A stretch of 64,000 nt of DNA, from NCBI RefSeq assembly GCF_001886615.1, contig NZ_CP018139.1, positions 1,674,001 through 1,738,000 of the forward strand. Direction: 5' to 3'. Under the pieces are notes generated by a model that was not told where the DNA came from, made no database searches, and worked only from the letters and a program-made list of their open reading frames with translations. Source of the DNA: Halomonas aestuarii. GTDB taxonomy: Bacteria > Pseudomonadota > Gammaproteobacteria > Pseudomonadales > Halomonadaceae. This document shows positions 36,265 through 52,771 of this stretch, piece by piece. Numbering within the stretch: position 1 is the stretch's first letter; every line of letters starts with the position of its first letter. The position numbers and the translations under genes are program-made.

Positions 36265-36297
36265 CATGACTCCTTGTCCAGCATCATCTCATTTCCC

Positions 36298-37410
36298 CTA
36301 TTCTAGGGGGCGTCCAGTATCCGCCGCCATGCCGGCCTCCGCGTCCTCGACCACCGTCACGCCCAGTTGGTCGAGGGTCGCGCGACCGAAGCGCTCGGCG
36401 AAGGCCGGGCTCGCAAGGCTCGCCCACCCTTCCCCCTGGCGCGCCAGCATCAGCACCGCGAGCCCGCGCTCCCGGGCCAGCGCCATGCCCTCCTCCTCGC
36501 CCAGCACCATCAGCGCCGTCGCCCAGGCATCGGCCCAGGCATCGGAGGGATGCACCACGGTCACCGAGGCGAGGCGATGCTCGATGGGGCGACCGGTGCG
36601 GGGGTCCAGGGTGTGGGAATAGCGCTGGCCGTCCTCCTCGAAGTAGTTGCGATAGTCGCCGGAGGTCGCCACCGCGATGTCCTCGAGGGCGAACACGTGC
36701 TGCGCCTCGGGCCGGCCGTCCCGGGGCACCTCGATGCCTATCCGCCAGGGCGCCGACTCGGCGTCCCGGTGGCCGCTCACCTTGATCTCGCCGCCCAGGT
36801 TGACCAGGTAGTCCTCAAGTCCCTGGCCATCGAGATAGGCGGCCACCCGATCGGTGGCATGCCCCTTGGCCACGCCGGAGAGGTCGACGAAGACGTCGCG
36901 CAGCCGTCGCGCCTTGCCCGCCTGGGCGTCAACCTCCAGGCTGTCCGGCCCGATCCTCGCCAGGCGTTCGGCCAGGACCGCGTCATCGGGCACCTCCCGG
37001 GGCCGGGCCTCGGGGCCGAAGCTCCACAGGTTGACCAGGTCGCCGATGGTCATGTCGAAGGCCCCGCCGCTGGCCTCGGCCACCGACTGGCCGCTGGCCA
37101 GCACCTCGATCAGCGGGTCGGAGAACGTCTGCCACTCCCCCGGGGGAGCCCGGTTGAGGGCCATGAGCTCCGAGTCATCGCGCCAGGTGGACATGGCGGC
37201 GTCCACCGCCTCGAGCTCGGCCAGGAATCCCTCTTCCAGGGCGTTGGCCTCGCCCTGGGTCAGGGGGTCGGCGATGCTCACCTGGTAGAAGGTGCCGAAG
37301 ATCTCGCCCTCGAGGGTCACCGGGGAGTCCAGAGGGCGATCGCGCTCGGAACAGCCCGCCAGCATCAGGGCGAGCAGCAGGGACAGGAGAATCGGTCGCA
37401 GTACCGTCAT
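36298..37410 (-). CDS. apbE: FAD:protein FMN transferase ApbE (lipoprotein)
   Basis: 370 residues. The N-terminal LLSLLLALMLAGCSE is a lipoprotein signal with lipobox Cys20. Family features are SGGAFDMTIGDLVNLWSFGP, FVDLSGVAKGHATDRVAAYL and LVNLGGEIKVSG, with HTLDPRTGRP near residue 270. ApbE attaches FMN to Thr/Ser of periplasmic-side proteins such as NqrB, NqrC and RnfG, or trims FAD. No Nqr or Rnf gene lies nearby. It begins one base after the uppP stop is passed on the other side, so uppP and apbE are probably transcribed together. Confidence 0.93.
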   Translation of the reverse strand: MTVLRPILLSLLLALMLAGCSERDRPLDSPVTLEGEIFGTFYQVSIADPLTQGEANALEEGFLAELEAVDAAMSTWRDDSELMALNRAPPGEWQTFSDPLIEVLASGQSVAEASGGAFDMTIGDLVNLWSFGPEARPREVPDDAVLAERLARIGPDSLEVDAQAGKARRLRDVFVDLSGVAKGHATDRVAAYLDGQGLEDYLVNLGGEIKVSGHRDAESAPWRIGIEVPRDGRPEAQHVFALEDIAVATSGDYRNYFEEDGQRYSHTLDPRTGRPIEHRLASVTVVHPSDAWADAWATALMVLGEEEGMALARERGLAVLMLARQGEGWASLASPAFAERFGRATLDQLGVTVVEDAEAGMAADTGRPLE

Positions 37411-37411
37411 G

Positions 37412-38215
37412 TCAGGCGCCTCCGAAGAGCCAGATCAGCGCGACACCCAGCACGAGGCGGTAGACCACGAAGGGCTGCATGCCGATCCGCTTGATGAAGG
37501 CCAGGAAGAAGTGGATGCACAGGTAGGCGCTGATGCCCGAGAGCAGGGCGCCGCCGGCCAGCGCCGCCCAGTCCACTGGCACCTTGGCTTCGAGGAGGTC
37601 CAGGGTCTTGAGGCCGCCGGCCAGGACGATGACCGGGATCGAGAGCAGGAAGGAGAAGCGTGCCGAGGCCTCACGGTTCAGGCCCAGCAGCAGCCCGGCC
37701 GTCATGGTGATACCGGACCGGGAAGTCCCCGGGATCAGCGCCAGAGCCTGGGCGAGGCCGATCCACAGGGCATCCCGCCAGGTCAGATGATATTCGTTGC
37801 GCGTGGCCCGACGGCGCCAGTCCGCGTAGGCCAGCAGCAGTCCGAAGACGATCAGGCCTCCAGCGATGACCATCGGCGAGCGCATGACCACCTCGATGGT
37901 GTCCTTGAAGGCGAGCCCCGCCAGCCCGACCGGGATGGTGGCCAGGATCACCCACCAGGCCAGGCGGGCCTCGTCGTCGGTCCCCCGCCCCGCCACGCTG
38001 CGACACCAGCTGGAGGTCATGCCCACCAGCTCATGGCGGAAGTAGAGCACCACCGCAGTCAGGCTGCCGATGTGCAGGGAAACGTCAAAGGCCAGCCCCT
38101 GGTCGTTCCAGTCGGTGAAGACCGGCACCAGGATCAGGTGGGCGGAACTGGAGATGGGCAGGAACTCGGTCAATCCCTGCACGATGGAGAGGACGAAGAT
38201 CTGTAGCCAGTCCAT
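37412..38215 (-). CDS. uppP: Undecaprenyl-diphosphate phosphatase UppP (BacA)
   Basis: 267 residues from the ATG at 38215 (weak ribosome site). It is an integral membrane protein of about eight helices. Both family motifs are present: GLTEFLPISSSAHLI near residue 14 (Glu and Ser-rich site) and PGTSRSGITMTAGLLLG near residue 170, with the catalytic Arg. It recycles the lipid carrier for peptidoglycan synthesis, which fits the neighbouring glmU and glmS. Only one base separates its stop from the apbE start. Confidence 0.94.
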   Translation of the reverse strand: MDWLQIFVLSIVQGLTEFLPISSSAHLILVPVFTDWNDQGLAFDVSLHIGSLTAVVLYFRHELVGMTSSWCRSVAGRGTDDEARLAWWVILATIPVGLAGLAFKDTIEVVMRSPMVIAGGLIVFGLLLAYADWRRRATRNEYHLTWRDALWIGLAQALALIPGTSRSGITMTAGLLLGLNREASARFSFLLSIPVIVLAGGLKTLDLLEAKVPVDWAALAGGALLSGISAYLCIHFFLAFIKRIGMQPFVVYRLVLGVALIWLFGGA

Positions 38216-38307
38216 GTAACGATCCGTTTGGAGTGGAAGGTGCCGGTGGGTGGAGGCCACAGAGGATACACATGCGTGGCCCGACTGTCCGTCTTTGACG
38301 GGTCGGG

Positions 38308-39678
38308 TCAGTTCACCGACAGCATGGCGGTGGCAAAGCCGAAGTAGATCAGCACCCCCGAGGCATCGATCAGGGTCGTGACCAGCGGGGCCGAGGCGGT
38401 GGCCGGATCCCAGCCCAGACGGTCGAGCACGAAGGGCAGGCACATGCCGAGCAGGCTGCCGAACAGCACGATGGCGATCATGCTCACCGCCACCACCATC
38501 GCCACCGTCTCGCCGGCCCGGATCATCCCGATGGGCGCCACCGCCAGGGCCATGGTCAGCCCCAGGGCGCCGGCCACCAGCAGTTCACGGCCCAGCAGCT
38601 TGCCCCAGTCCTTGATGCCCACGTCCCCGGTGGCCATGCCACGCACCATCAGGGTGGCCGCCTGGGCCCCGGCGTTGCCGCCGCTGCCGATCAGCAGCGG
38701 CAGGAAGAAGACCAGGGCCACCTGGGCGGCGATGGTCTCCTCGAAGTAGGCGATGCCGGCGCCGGAAAAGAGGTTGCCGAACACCAGCAGCACCAGCCAG
38801 GTCACCCGCTTGCGATAGAGGCTCCACAGCGGCACCCGGCTGACCCCGTCTTCCAGGGCGCCGATGGACATCCCCTTGTGGATATCCTCGGTGGCCTCGG
38901 ACTCGACGACGTCCATGGCATCGTCGTGGGTGACGATGCCGACCAGGCGCTGCTCGGCGTCGAGCACGGGAAGGGCCAGCATGTCATAGCGAGCGACGAT
39001 CCGCGCGACCTCCTCCTGGGGCACGTCCACCCTCGTGTGGATGACGTCATGGATCATCAGGTCGTCGACCCTGGCCCCGGGCCGGGCCACCATGAGCTGG
39101 CGCAGCGACATGGTGCCGGTGAGGCGGCCGTCGGGGTCGATGATATAGAGCTGATAGACCGTCTCGGCATCGGGAGCGGTCTGTCGCACCCGCATCATCG
39201 CCCGGGAGACCGTCATGCCGACGGGGATCGCCACATAGTCGGAGGTCATCAGGGCCCCGGCGGTCCCCTCCTCGTAGCTCGCCAGGCGCTTGAGCTCCTC
39301 CCGCTCCTGGTGGGCCATGCGCCTCAGCAGGGACTCGCGGCGATCGTCGCCCAGCGTCTTGAACAGGTCGGCCCGCTCGTCGGCCCCCATCTCCTCGAGC
39401 ACCGACAGCAGGACCTCATCGTCCATCGCATCGGTGATCGCCAGCTGCTCGTCGCCCGGCAGGTGGCCGATCACGCTGGCACGCCGCTCCAGCGGCAACC
39501 GCGAGAGTAGCGCCAGGGCCCGGGGCAGCTCCTCGTCCTCCTCGATCAGCGTCTCGAGGATCTCGCCGATGTCCGCGGAGCGCAGCTCCGGCAGCAGGCT
39601 GCCCAGTCGCGCGTCGTCGTCCTCCAGGGCGGAGAGCAGCGTCGCCTTGTGGGCCTGGAGGGTATCGCTCAGTGACAT
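38308..39678 (-). CDS. mgtE: Magnesium transporter MgtE
   Basis: 456 residues from the ATG at 39678; an in-frame GTG lies two codons earlier. The N-terminal helical repeat domain (residues 1-130, rich in acidic residues) is followed by two CBS domains (about 135-255) with SLRQLMVARPGARVDDLM and AMDVVESEATEDI. The membrane part has five helices with IGSGGNAGAQAATLMVRGM, the MgtE hallmark. It admits Mg2+ and closes when Mg2+ fills the cytoplasmic domains. It stands between uppP and atpC. Confidence 0.95.
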   Translation of the reverse strand: MSLSDTLQAHKATLLSALEDDDARLGSLLPELRSADIGEILETLIEEDEELPRALALLSRLPLERRASVIGHLPGDEQLAITDAMDDEVLLSVLEEMGADERADLFKTLGDDRRESLLRRMAHQEREELKRLASYEEGTAGALMTSDYVAIPVGMTVSRAMMRVRQTAPDAETVYQLYIIDPDGRLTGTMSLRQLMVARPGARVDDLMIHDVIHTRVDVPQEEVARIVARYDMLALPVLDAEQRLVGIVTHDDAMDVVESEATEDIHKGMSIGALEDGVSRVPLWSLYRKRVTWLVLLVFGNLFSGAGIAYFEETIAAQVALVFFLPLLIGSGGNAGAQAATLMVRGMATGDVGIKDWGKLLGRELLVAGALGLTMALAVAPIGMIRAGETVAMVVAVSMIAIVLFGSLLGMCLPFVLDRLGWDPATASAPLVTTLIDASGVLIYFGFATAMLSVN

Positions 39679-39759
39679 GGGCACCTTCCCGTCGCGAGCC
39701 GGGGGACCGGACTCATGGACCGGCCGGGGAACGCTCGCGCTTCGATCGTCCAGACACGA

Positions 39760-39792
39760 CGACGCCCCCCGGACAGGATCCAGGGGGCGTCG
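39760..39792 (-). terminator. Terminator of the ATP synthase operon
   Basis: CGACGCCCCC (39760-39769) pairs with GGGGGCGTCG (39783-39792) around 13 bases. It begins 22 bases past the atpC stop on the minus strand. No strong T-run follows. Confidence 0.65.
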
Positions 39793-39814
39793 AGGTCAAG
39801 ACACGGACCGGGTG

Positions 39815-40243
39815 TCAGCTCCGGCCGGACTTGCGACGCAGCTGCTGGATGGTACGCAGCTGTGCCATGGCTTCGGACAGTTCCGCGGCGGCATGGCTGT
39901 AGTCGAGTTCCGCGGACTTGTTGTCCATGTCCTTCAGCGCCTGCTGACGGGCCTCCTCGGCGGCCGCCTCGTCGAGGTCGTCGGCACGCACGGCGGTGTC
40001 AGCCAGCACGGTGACCACGTCGGGCTGCACCTCGAGGAAGCCGCCCGAGACGTAGAAGTGATCTTCCTCACCTCCGCCATGGACGATCCGGACCGGACCC
40101 GGCGACAGCTCGGTGAGCAGCGGCGTGTGCCCGGCCAGAATCCCGAGATCCCCCATGGCGCCAGCCGCCACGACCTGCTCGGCGGTACCGGAGTAGATCG
40201 AGGCCTCGGCGCTGACGATCTCGCACTTGAAGCTTTTCGTCAT
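39815..40243 (-). CDS. atpC: F1 ATP synthase epsilon subunit
   Basis: 142 residues. The N-terminal beta-sandwich has GAMGDLGILAGHTPLLTELS and GGFLEVQPDVVTVLADTA, family hallmarks. The C-terminal two-helix region (residues 90-142) can insert into F1 and inhibit ATP hydrolysis. It is the last gene of the operon, 24 bp after atpD. Confidence 0.97.
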   Translation of the reverse strand: MTKSFKCEIVSAEASIYSGTAEQVVAAGAMGDLGILAGHTPLLTELSPGPVRIVHGGGEEDHFYVSGGFLEVQPDVVTVLADTAVRADDLDEAAAEEARQQALKDMDNKSAELDYSHAAAELSEAMAQLRTIQQLRRKSGRS

Positions 40244-40267
40244 GATGACGTCTCCCAGGTGGAGCGA

Positions 40268-42600
<2,333 letters not shown>

Positions 42601-42671
42601 AGCGATCTACCTTATCGTTCGTGGCCCTCAGAAAGCTCCAGGGCCCGCCCCGGAGGAGCGGGCCGTCGGCA

Positions 42672-44216
<1,545 letters not shown>

Positions 44217-44232
44217 GCCATGTCCCTCAGAC

Positions 44233-44772
44233 TCAGGCGGAAAGGGCCTCGTGGAGGCGGTTCAGTCTACCGCGTACCGAGCCGTCGATGACGGTGTCGC
44301 CGGCACGCAGGATGACGCCCCCCAGGAGGGTGGAATCCACCTGAGTGGTAATGGAGATTTCGCGGTTCAGACGCTTGGCCAGTGCACTCGCGAGCTTGTC
44401 CTGCTGCGCATCGTCCAGCGGGAAGGCGGAGACGATGTTCACGTCCATGCGCCTCTCCTGCTGGGCCTTGAGCAGCGCGAATTGCTCGGCAATGGCCGGC
44501 AGCGCCGACAGGCGGCCCTTCTGGCCGACGAGCCGCAGGAAGTTGCGGACGGCGTCGCTCACGGCGTCGCCACAGACGTCGACGACCACGTCGGCCTTCT
44601 GGTTGCTCGACAGGCGTGGGTTGCCGAGCACGCGGCTGTGCATGTCGTCGTCTTTGACGACAAGCGCCGCGGTCTCGAGCATCCCGGCCCAGTCATCCAG
44701 CGCCTTCTGCTCAACAGCGTACTCGAAGGCCGCCTTGGCGTAGGGTCGAGCGACGGTAGACGTTTCCGCCAT
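44233..44772 (-). CDS. atpH: F1 ATP synthase delta subunit
   Basis: 179 residues. [20 protein letters not shown] is the conserved start of delta, and the C-terminal part has [20 protein letters not shown], the other hallmark. It forms the top of the peripheral stalk with subunit b. It lies 11 bp after atpF and 16 bp before atpA. Confidence 0.97.
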   Translation of the reverse strand: MAETSTVARPYAKAAFEYAVEQKALDDWAGMLETAALVVKDDDMHSRVLGNPRLSSNQKADVVVDVCGDAVSDAVRNFLRLVGQKGRLSALPAIAEQFALLKAQQERRMDVNIVSAFPLDDAQQDKLASALAKRLNREISITTQVDSTLLGGVILRAGDTVIDGSVRGRLNRLHEALSA

Positions 44773-44783
44773 GGGTCACCTCC

Positions 44784-45254
44784 TCAAAGCTCTTTGGCGA
44801 GTTTGTCGACGAGCTTGCCGTGCTGCTTCTCGTCGATGGAGGATTCCAGGATTCGCTCCGCACCCACGATGGCGAGTCGCGATACCTGTACACGCAGCTC
44901 TTCCTTCGCGCGGTTCACTTCCTGCTCAATCTCGGACTTGGCGTTGGTGATCATGCGCTCGCCTTCCTGGCGGGCCTGCTCACGTGCCTCGTCGATCATC
45001 TGGTTGGACCGCTTGTGGGCCTGCTCCAGGATTTCGGCCGCCTGCTCCTTGCTCTCACGCAGGGTCTCGTTGGCCTGCTCTTCGGCCAGTTCGAGATCGC
45101 GTGATGCACGGCTGGCAGCATCCAGGCCATCGGCGATCTTCTTCTGGCGTTCCTGCAGAGCCTGCATGACCGGAGGCCAGACAAACTTCATGCAGAACCA
45201 GACGAAGAACGCAAAGGCGATAGCCTGGCCGATCAGGGTTAGGTTCAGGTTCAC
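44784..45254 (-). CDS. atpF: Fo ATP synthase subunit b
   Basis: 156 residues. It starts [20 protein letters not shown] with one N-terminal membrane helix, followed by a long charged helix (residues 30-156, rich in Ala, Glu, Lys and Arg) that dimerises as the peripheral stalk. There is only one b gene, so the stalk is a homodimer. Confidence 0.97.
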   Translation of the reverse strand: MNLNLTLIGQAIAFAFFVWFCMKFVWPPVMQALQERQKKIADGLDAASRASRDLELAEEQANETLRESKEQAAEILEQAHKRSNQMIDEAREQARQEGERMITNAKSEIEQEVNRAKEELRVQVSRLAIVGAERILESSIDEKQHGKLVDKLAKEL

Positions 45255-45318
45255 GCCAGCACCTCTCGCGTCACAGGTTTGGGGTTATCGTCACGACGGG
45301 TCTTGCGACCGTCGCGAG

Positions 45319-45582
<264 letters not shown>

Positions 45583-45634
45583 TCAGTCGAGTGGTTTAGT
45601 GGTTATGGGTTGATGGTCTATCGGGTTGAAAAGG

Positions 45635-46903
<1,269 letters not shown>

Positions 46904-46989
46904 TTACCCCTGAAGTTGCCTCGTCGGCGCCATGGCGCCCCGGTTTGCCTCGAGACCGACGCGGCAGCGCCAACGTACAGTCCGGCGCG

Positions 46990-47018
46990 ATTATAGGGAA
47001 GCCCCACCCAGGCTTCAA
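46990..47018 (-). promoter_or_regulatory. Promoter of the ATP synthase operon
   Basis: On the minus strand TTGAAG (47013-47018), a 17-bp spacer, and a perfect TATAAT (46990-46995) form a strong sigma-70 promoter. Transcription should start near 46983, giving an 84-base leader before atpI. Confidence 0.8.
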
Positions 47019-47131
47019 CCGACAAAGCCGCTATCGCGCACGATATCTCGTTGCTCTACGACTAAAAGTCGATAAATTCGGCCAATTTGTTTAGCGGGCT
47101 AAATGGAATTCCACCCCGCCCCTTTCCGGGG

Positions 47132-48052
47132 TCAGCGGATGTGTTCGAGTATCCCGTCAAGCTCATCGAGGCTCGCATAGCGGATCGTCACGCGCCCCTT
47201 GCCGCCCCGTCCGTGCTGGATCTTCACCGGGGCACCGAGCACCTCGGCGAGGCGGGTCTCGAGGCCGGCAACATCCGCGGAGGGCGCCTCCCGCTGGGGC
47301 TTCGCCGGCTCACCGCTGGCCAGTCGCTTGACCAACGCCTCGGTGTCGCGAACGGTGAGGTCCTTGTTGACCACCTCGTGGGCGGCCTTGCGCTGCCGGG
47401 CCCCCGACAGGGCCAGCAGCGCCCGGGCATGGCCCATGTCCAGGTCGCCGCGCTCGAGCAGGGTCTGCACCTCGGGATCCAGCGTCAGCAGGCGCAGCAG
47501 GTTGGCCACCTGGGCACGGGAGCGGCCCACCGCATCGGCGGTCTGCTGCTGGGTCAGCGAGAACTCCTCGAGCAGCCGCTTCAGGGCCATCGCCTCCTCG
47601 ACGGGGTTGAGGTCCTCGCGCTGGATGTTCTCGATCAGCGCCAGCGCCAGCGCCACCTCGTCGCTCACCTCGCGGATCACCGCGGGGATCACGTCGAGTT
47701 CGGCCAGCTGGGCGGCCCGCCAGCGGCGTTCACCGGCGATGATCTCGTAGCGGGCCTCGCCGACGGGACGCACCACGATCGGCTGCATCACGCCCTGGGC
47801 ACGGATGGAGTCGGCGAGTTCCTCGAGGGCCTCGGGCTGGATGTCCCGTCGCGGCTGGTATTTACCGCGGGAGAGCTGCCCCAGCGGCAGACGCTCGAGG
47901 CGTTCTTCGGGCGCGGCCGCCTGTGGCGCGATGCTCTCGACGCCCTCCGAGATATCGACCTCGGGCAGGTCCAGGCTTTCACGACGGCGGGCATTGGCAC
48001 CGATCAGGGCATCCAGGCCGCGTCCCAGGGCGCGTTTACGCGTCATCGACAT
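47132..48052 (-). CDS. parB: Chromosome-partitioning protein ParB
   Basis: 306 residues. It opens RKRALGRGLDALIGANARR, as do chromosomal ParB proteins. The CTP-binding region shows GERRWRAAQLAELDVIPAVI near residue 108 and the IENIQREDLNPVEEA motif. The central helix-turn-helix is TQQQTADAVGRSRAQVANLL. ParB loads at parS near the origin and spreads as a CTP-gated clamp. It lies 35 bp after parA. No parS site was found in the window. Confidence 0.96.
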   Translation of the reverse strand: MSMTRKRALGRGLDALIGANARRRESLDLPEVDISEGVESIAPQAAAPEERLERLPLGQLSRGKYQPRRDIQPEALEELADSIRAQGVMQPIVVRPVGEARYEIIAGERRWRAAQLAELDVIPAVIREVSDEVALALALIENIQREDLNPVEEAMALKRLLEEFSLTQQQTADAVGRSRAQVANLLRLLTLDPEVQTLLERGDLDMGHARALLALSGARQRKAAHEVVNKDLTVRDTEALVKRLASGEPAKPQREAPSADVAGLETRLAEVLGAPVKIQHGRGGKGRVTIRYASLDELDGILEHIR

Positions 48053-48087
48053 TCCCTCATCACTACCAGCGGGGTTCGGCGGCCGGC

Positions 48088-48858
48088 CTACAGCGACAGG
48101 CGCCGGATCAGTTCCTTGGCCAGCACCCGATGGGCCTGGCTGCCTCGCGAGAAACGCGCGTACTTGGTGACCGGGAGCCCGTGGCTGGGGGCCTCGGCGA
48201 CCCGTACGTTGCGCGGGATGGTGGTCTTGAGCAGTGCGTCGCCGAAGTAGTCGCGCAACTGCTTGCTGACATCCCGGGTCAGGCTGTTGCGGGCATCGAA
48301 CATGGTGCGCAGGATACCGTAGATCTCGATCTGCGGATTGACGCTATCCTTGATCTGCTCAACGGTATCGAGCAGCGCGGAGAGCCCTTCCAGGGCATAG
48401 AACTCGCACTGCAGCGGGATCAGCACGCCATCGGCTGCAGTCAGGGCGTTGACGGTGAGCATGTTCAGCGAGGGCGGGCAGTCGATCAGCACCACGTCGT
48501 ACTCGCCGGCCACCTCCTCCAGGGCCTTGACCAGGCTGCGCTCCCTGCCCTCTTCGCCGTCGAGCAGTTCCACCTCGGCGGCCGTCAGGTCGCCATTGCC
48601 GGGCAGCAGCGCATAGCCGGCCTGGGGGCAGTCGAGGATCACCTCGGTGGGGGTCTTCTCGCCGAGCACCACGTCAAGCACGCTGCCGTCCAGGTCATGC
48701 TTGTCGGCACCGCTGCCCATGGTGGCATGCCCCTGGGGATCCAGGTCGACCAGCAGCACGCGGCGATCCAGGGCCGCGAGGCTGGCGGCAAGGTTGACGG
48801 CGGTGGTGGTCTTCCCCACGCCGCCCTTCTGGTTGGTCAAGGCAATGATCTTGGTCAC
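48088..48858 (-). CDS. parA: Chromosome-partitioning ATPase ParA (Soj)
   Basis: 256 residues from a GTG at 48858 with AAGGGAG seven bases upstream; the longer open frame is unlikely. The deviant Walker A motif NQKGGVGKTTTAVNLAA near residue 10 defines ParA/MinD ATPases, and VLIDCPPSLNMLT is the A' motif. With ParB it moves replication origins apart. The order parB-parA-rsmG-mnmG is that of many bacterial origin regions. Confidence 0.96.
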   Translation of the reverse strand: MTKIIALTNQKGGVGKTTTAVNLAASLAALDRRVLLVDLDPQGHATMGSGADKHDLDGSVLDVVLGEKTPTEVILDCPQAGYALLPGNGDLTAAEVELLDGEEGRERSLVKALEEVAGEYDVVLIDCPPSLNMLTVNALTAADGVLIPLQCEFYALEGLSALLDTVEQIKDSVNPQIEIYGILRTMFDARNSLTRDVSKQLRDYFGDALLKTTIPRNVRVAEAPSHGLPVTKYARFSRGSQAHRVLAKELIRRLSL

Positions 48859-48889
48859 GTGCAACTCCCTTGCTGGGGAAACAGACGCC

Positions 48890-49548
48890 TCAGGTACAGG
48901 CCTTGATGGGTTCCCGGTGCCGAAGGACCACGAGCTGACGGCTGCCGGTCTCGAACGGTACCGCGAGGTCGTGACGGGCCACCACGGCGATGTCCTCGGG
49001 GAGGCCGGCCAGTTCATCATCCACGGCGGGGCCCTTCATGGCCAGCCACTCGCCTTCCGGTGCCACCAGGCTCGAGGTCAGCGCGACGAAATCGCCCAGG
49101 CTCGAGAAGGCCCGCGAGATCACCTGCGGATAGCCCCCCGTCGCCGGGGCGAAGGCCTCGACCCGCGACTGCACCGGCGTGACGTTGGTCAGGCCGAGCT
49201 CCATCACGGCCTGGCGCTGGAAGCGCACCTTCTTGCCGTTGCTGTCGAGCAGCGTGACCGCAAGCGTCGGCTTGAGGATCGCCAGGACCAGGCCGGGAAG
49301 CCCCGGCCCCGAGCCCACGTCGAGCAGCGTCGGTCCCTTGACGAACGGCAGTACCGCGGCGCTGTCGAGGAGGTGGCGGGTGACCATCTCCTCTGGCGTG
49401 CGTATCGCGGTGAGGTTATAGGCGCGGTTCCACTTGTGCAACAGTCCCACCAGCGCCAGCAATCGACGACGCGCCTCGGCGTCCACGGGGATGCCGAGCG
49501 CCTCCAGGCCGCGGTCGAGGCGTGCCTCGACGGTGGACTCGACGACCG

Positions 49549-49552
<4 letters not shown>
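48890..49552 (-). CDS. rsmG: 16S rRNA (guanine(527)-N7)-methyltransferase RsmG
   Basis: 220 residues. The SAM-binding motif [18 protein letters not shown] lies near residue 77, and the N-terminal [18 protein letters not shown] is the RsmG (GidB) signature. It methylates G527 of 16S rRNA; its loss gives low-level streptomycin resistance. Its start overlaps the mnmG stop by four bases (ATGA), so translation is coupled. Confidence 0.96.
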
Positions 49553-51453
<1,901 letters not shown>

Positions 51454-51925
51454 GGGTCACCTCTTGGCGCGGTGCGCCGATGTTGCAGTCAGGGGTGGAA
51501 ATCAGCGGGCCAGTATAAACCCCCTGTGGGTAATCGTCAGGGTTTTCCACACCGGATTTTCCTTCCCGCTGTCCTTGGTTCCCTACCTAAACAATAAAAC
51601 AGAATATAAAAGAGAAGTTCTGTTGTGGTTGTAACTACTGGTGTGGACATTTTCGGTGGATAAGGAAATTAACCTTATATCTTTCAGAATCTTGGGTTGT
51701 TGATCAATGGAAGGAGAAAGGCGTGACGTCCTGCGGACGAGGTGTCCGGAGGCTGTGGATGGAATGTCGGCTTGTCCACACGTTAAAACGGACACCGCTT
51801 TTCCACCGCTCCCTACCTGGCTTGTTACCGCGACTGTGAACAATCGGCCTAAGGACGTCCATCCCCCCGTGTGACGCAGGCTTCAGGCCGATCGGGGCCA
51901 TGCCGCCGGGAATTCTGTCCACAGG
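51454..51925. other. oriC: Candidate chromosomal origin of replication (oriC)
   Basis: A gene-free region upstream of mnmG with clustered 9-mers close to the DnaA box TTATNCACA. One-mismatch boxes are TTACCCACA (51525-51533, minus), TTTTCCACA (51543-51551, plus), TTATCCACC (51655-51663, minus), TTGTCCACA (51772-51780, plus) and TTGTTCACA (51835-51843, minus). Two-mismatch ones lie at 51642, 51754, 51799 and 51915. AT-rich stretches at 51586-51620 and 51660-51690 are suitable unwinding elements. mnmG, rsmG, parA and parB adjoin, as at many origins. No perfect box occurs, so this is a prediction. Confidence 0.72.
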
Positions 51926-51961
51926 AAAAAAAAGGCCCTGTCGATAACGACAGGGCCTTTT
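51926..51961 (-). terminator. Strong intrinsic terminator of the glnHPQ-type operon
   Basis: GGCCCTGTCG (51934-51943) and CGACAGGGCC (51948-51957) form a perfect 10-bp stem with a 4-base loop. Reading the minus strand it is followed by eight T (the A-run 51926-51933), and TTTT lies on the other side. It ends the ABC-transporter transcript 25 bases past its stop and just before the candidate origin. Confidence 0.93.
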
Positions 51962-51985
51962 CCGAGCGGAGGAAGGAGGCGGGAT

Positions 51986-52759
51986 TCAGTGCTTGAGGAC
52001 CCGCGAGAGGAAGCTCTGGGTCCGTTCGTTCTGCGGAGAATCGAAGACCTTCTCGGGCGGGCCCTCCTCGGTGATCTCGCCCTTGTGAATGAAGATCACC
52101 CGGTCGGCGACCTCACGGGCGAAGCCCATCTCGTGGGTCACGATGATCATGGTCATGCCCTCCCGGGCCAGCTCGCGCATGGCGTCCAGGACCTCGCCGA
52201 TCATCTCCGGGTCCAGGGCCGAGGTGGGCTCGTCGAACAGCATCAGACGCGGTTCCATGGCCAGTGCACGCGCCAGGGCCACCCGCTGCTGCTGGCCGCC
52301 GGAGAGCTGCCCGGGGTGCTTGGCGGCCTGGTCGCTGATGCCGACCCGCTCGAGCAGCCGTTCGGCGGTCTCGGTCGCATCGTCGCGGCTCCAGCCGCGC
52401 ACCTTCATCGGGGCGAGGGTCACGTTGTCCAGCACGCTCAGGTGCGGAAAGAGGTTGAACTGCTGGAAAACCATGCCGACCTCGGTGCGGATCTTCTGCA
52501 GCGCCGCCGAGGCCTTGCCGTGGGGCACCAGCTGGCTGCCATCGACCTCCAGGTAGCCCTGCTGGAACTCCTCGAGGCCGTTGATGCAGCGGATCAGCGT
52601 CGACTTTCCCGAGCCGCTGGCGCCGATGATCACCACCACCTCGCCGGGCGAGACCGTCATTTCGATGTCCTTGAGGACGTGCAGGCTGCCGAAATGCTTG
52701 TTGACCTTGTCCATGCGCACGATGGGATCGACGCCGGACGTGGACTTGTCGTCTTTCAT
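51986..52759 (-). CDS. Polar amino acid ABC transporter ATP-binding protein (GlnQ-like)
   Basis: 257 residues. Walker A is [18 protein letters not shown], the signature is [16 protein letters not shown], Walker B is [15 protein letters not shown], and the switch His is in VTHEMGFAR, all typical of the polar amino acid class. The Q-loop is [16 protein letters not shown]. It powers uptake with the permease and binding protein just upstream (13 bp from the permease gene). Substrate could be glutamine, glutamate, aspartate or a basic amino acid. Confidence 0.93.
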   Translation of the reverse strand: MKDDKSTSGVDPIVRMDKVNKHFGSLHVLKDIEMTVSPGEVVVIIGASGSGKSTLIRCINGLEEFQQGYLEVDGSQLVPHGKASAALQKIRTEVGMVFQQFNLFPHLSVLDNVTLAPMKVRGWSRDDATETAERLLERVGISDQAAKHPGQLSGGQQQRVALARALAMEPRLMLFDEPTSALDPEMIGEVLDAMRELAREGMTMIIVTHEMGFAREVADRVIFIHKGEITEEGPPEKVFDSPQNERTQSFLSRVLKH

Positions 52760-52771
52760 GTCGCGTGTTCC

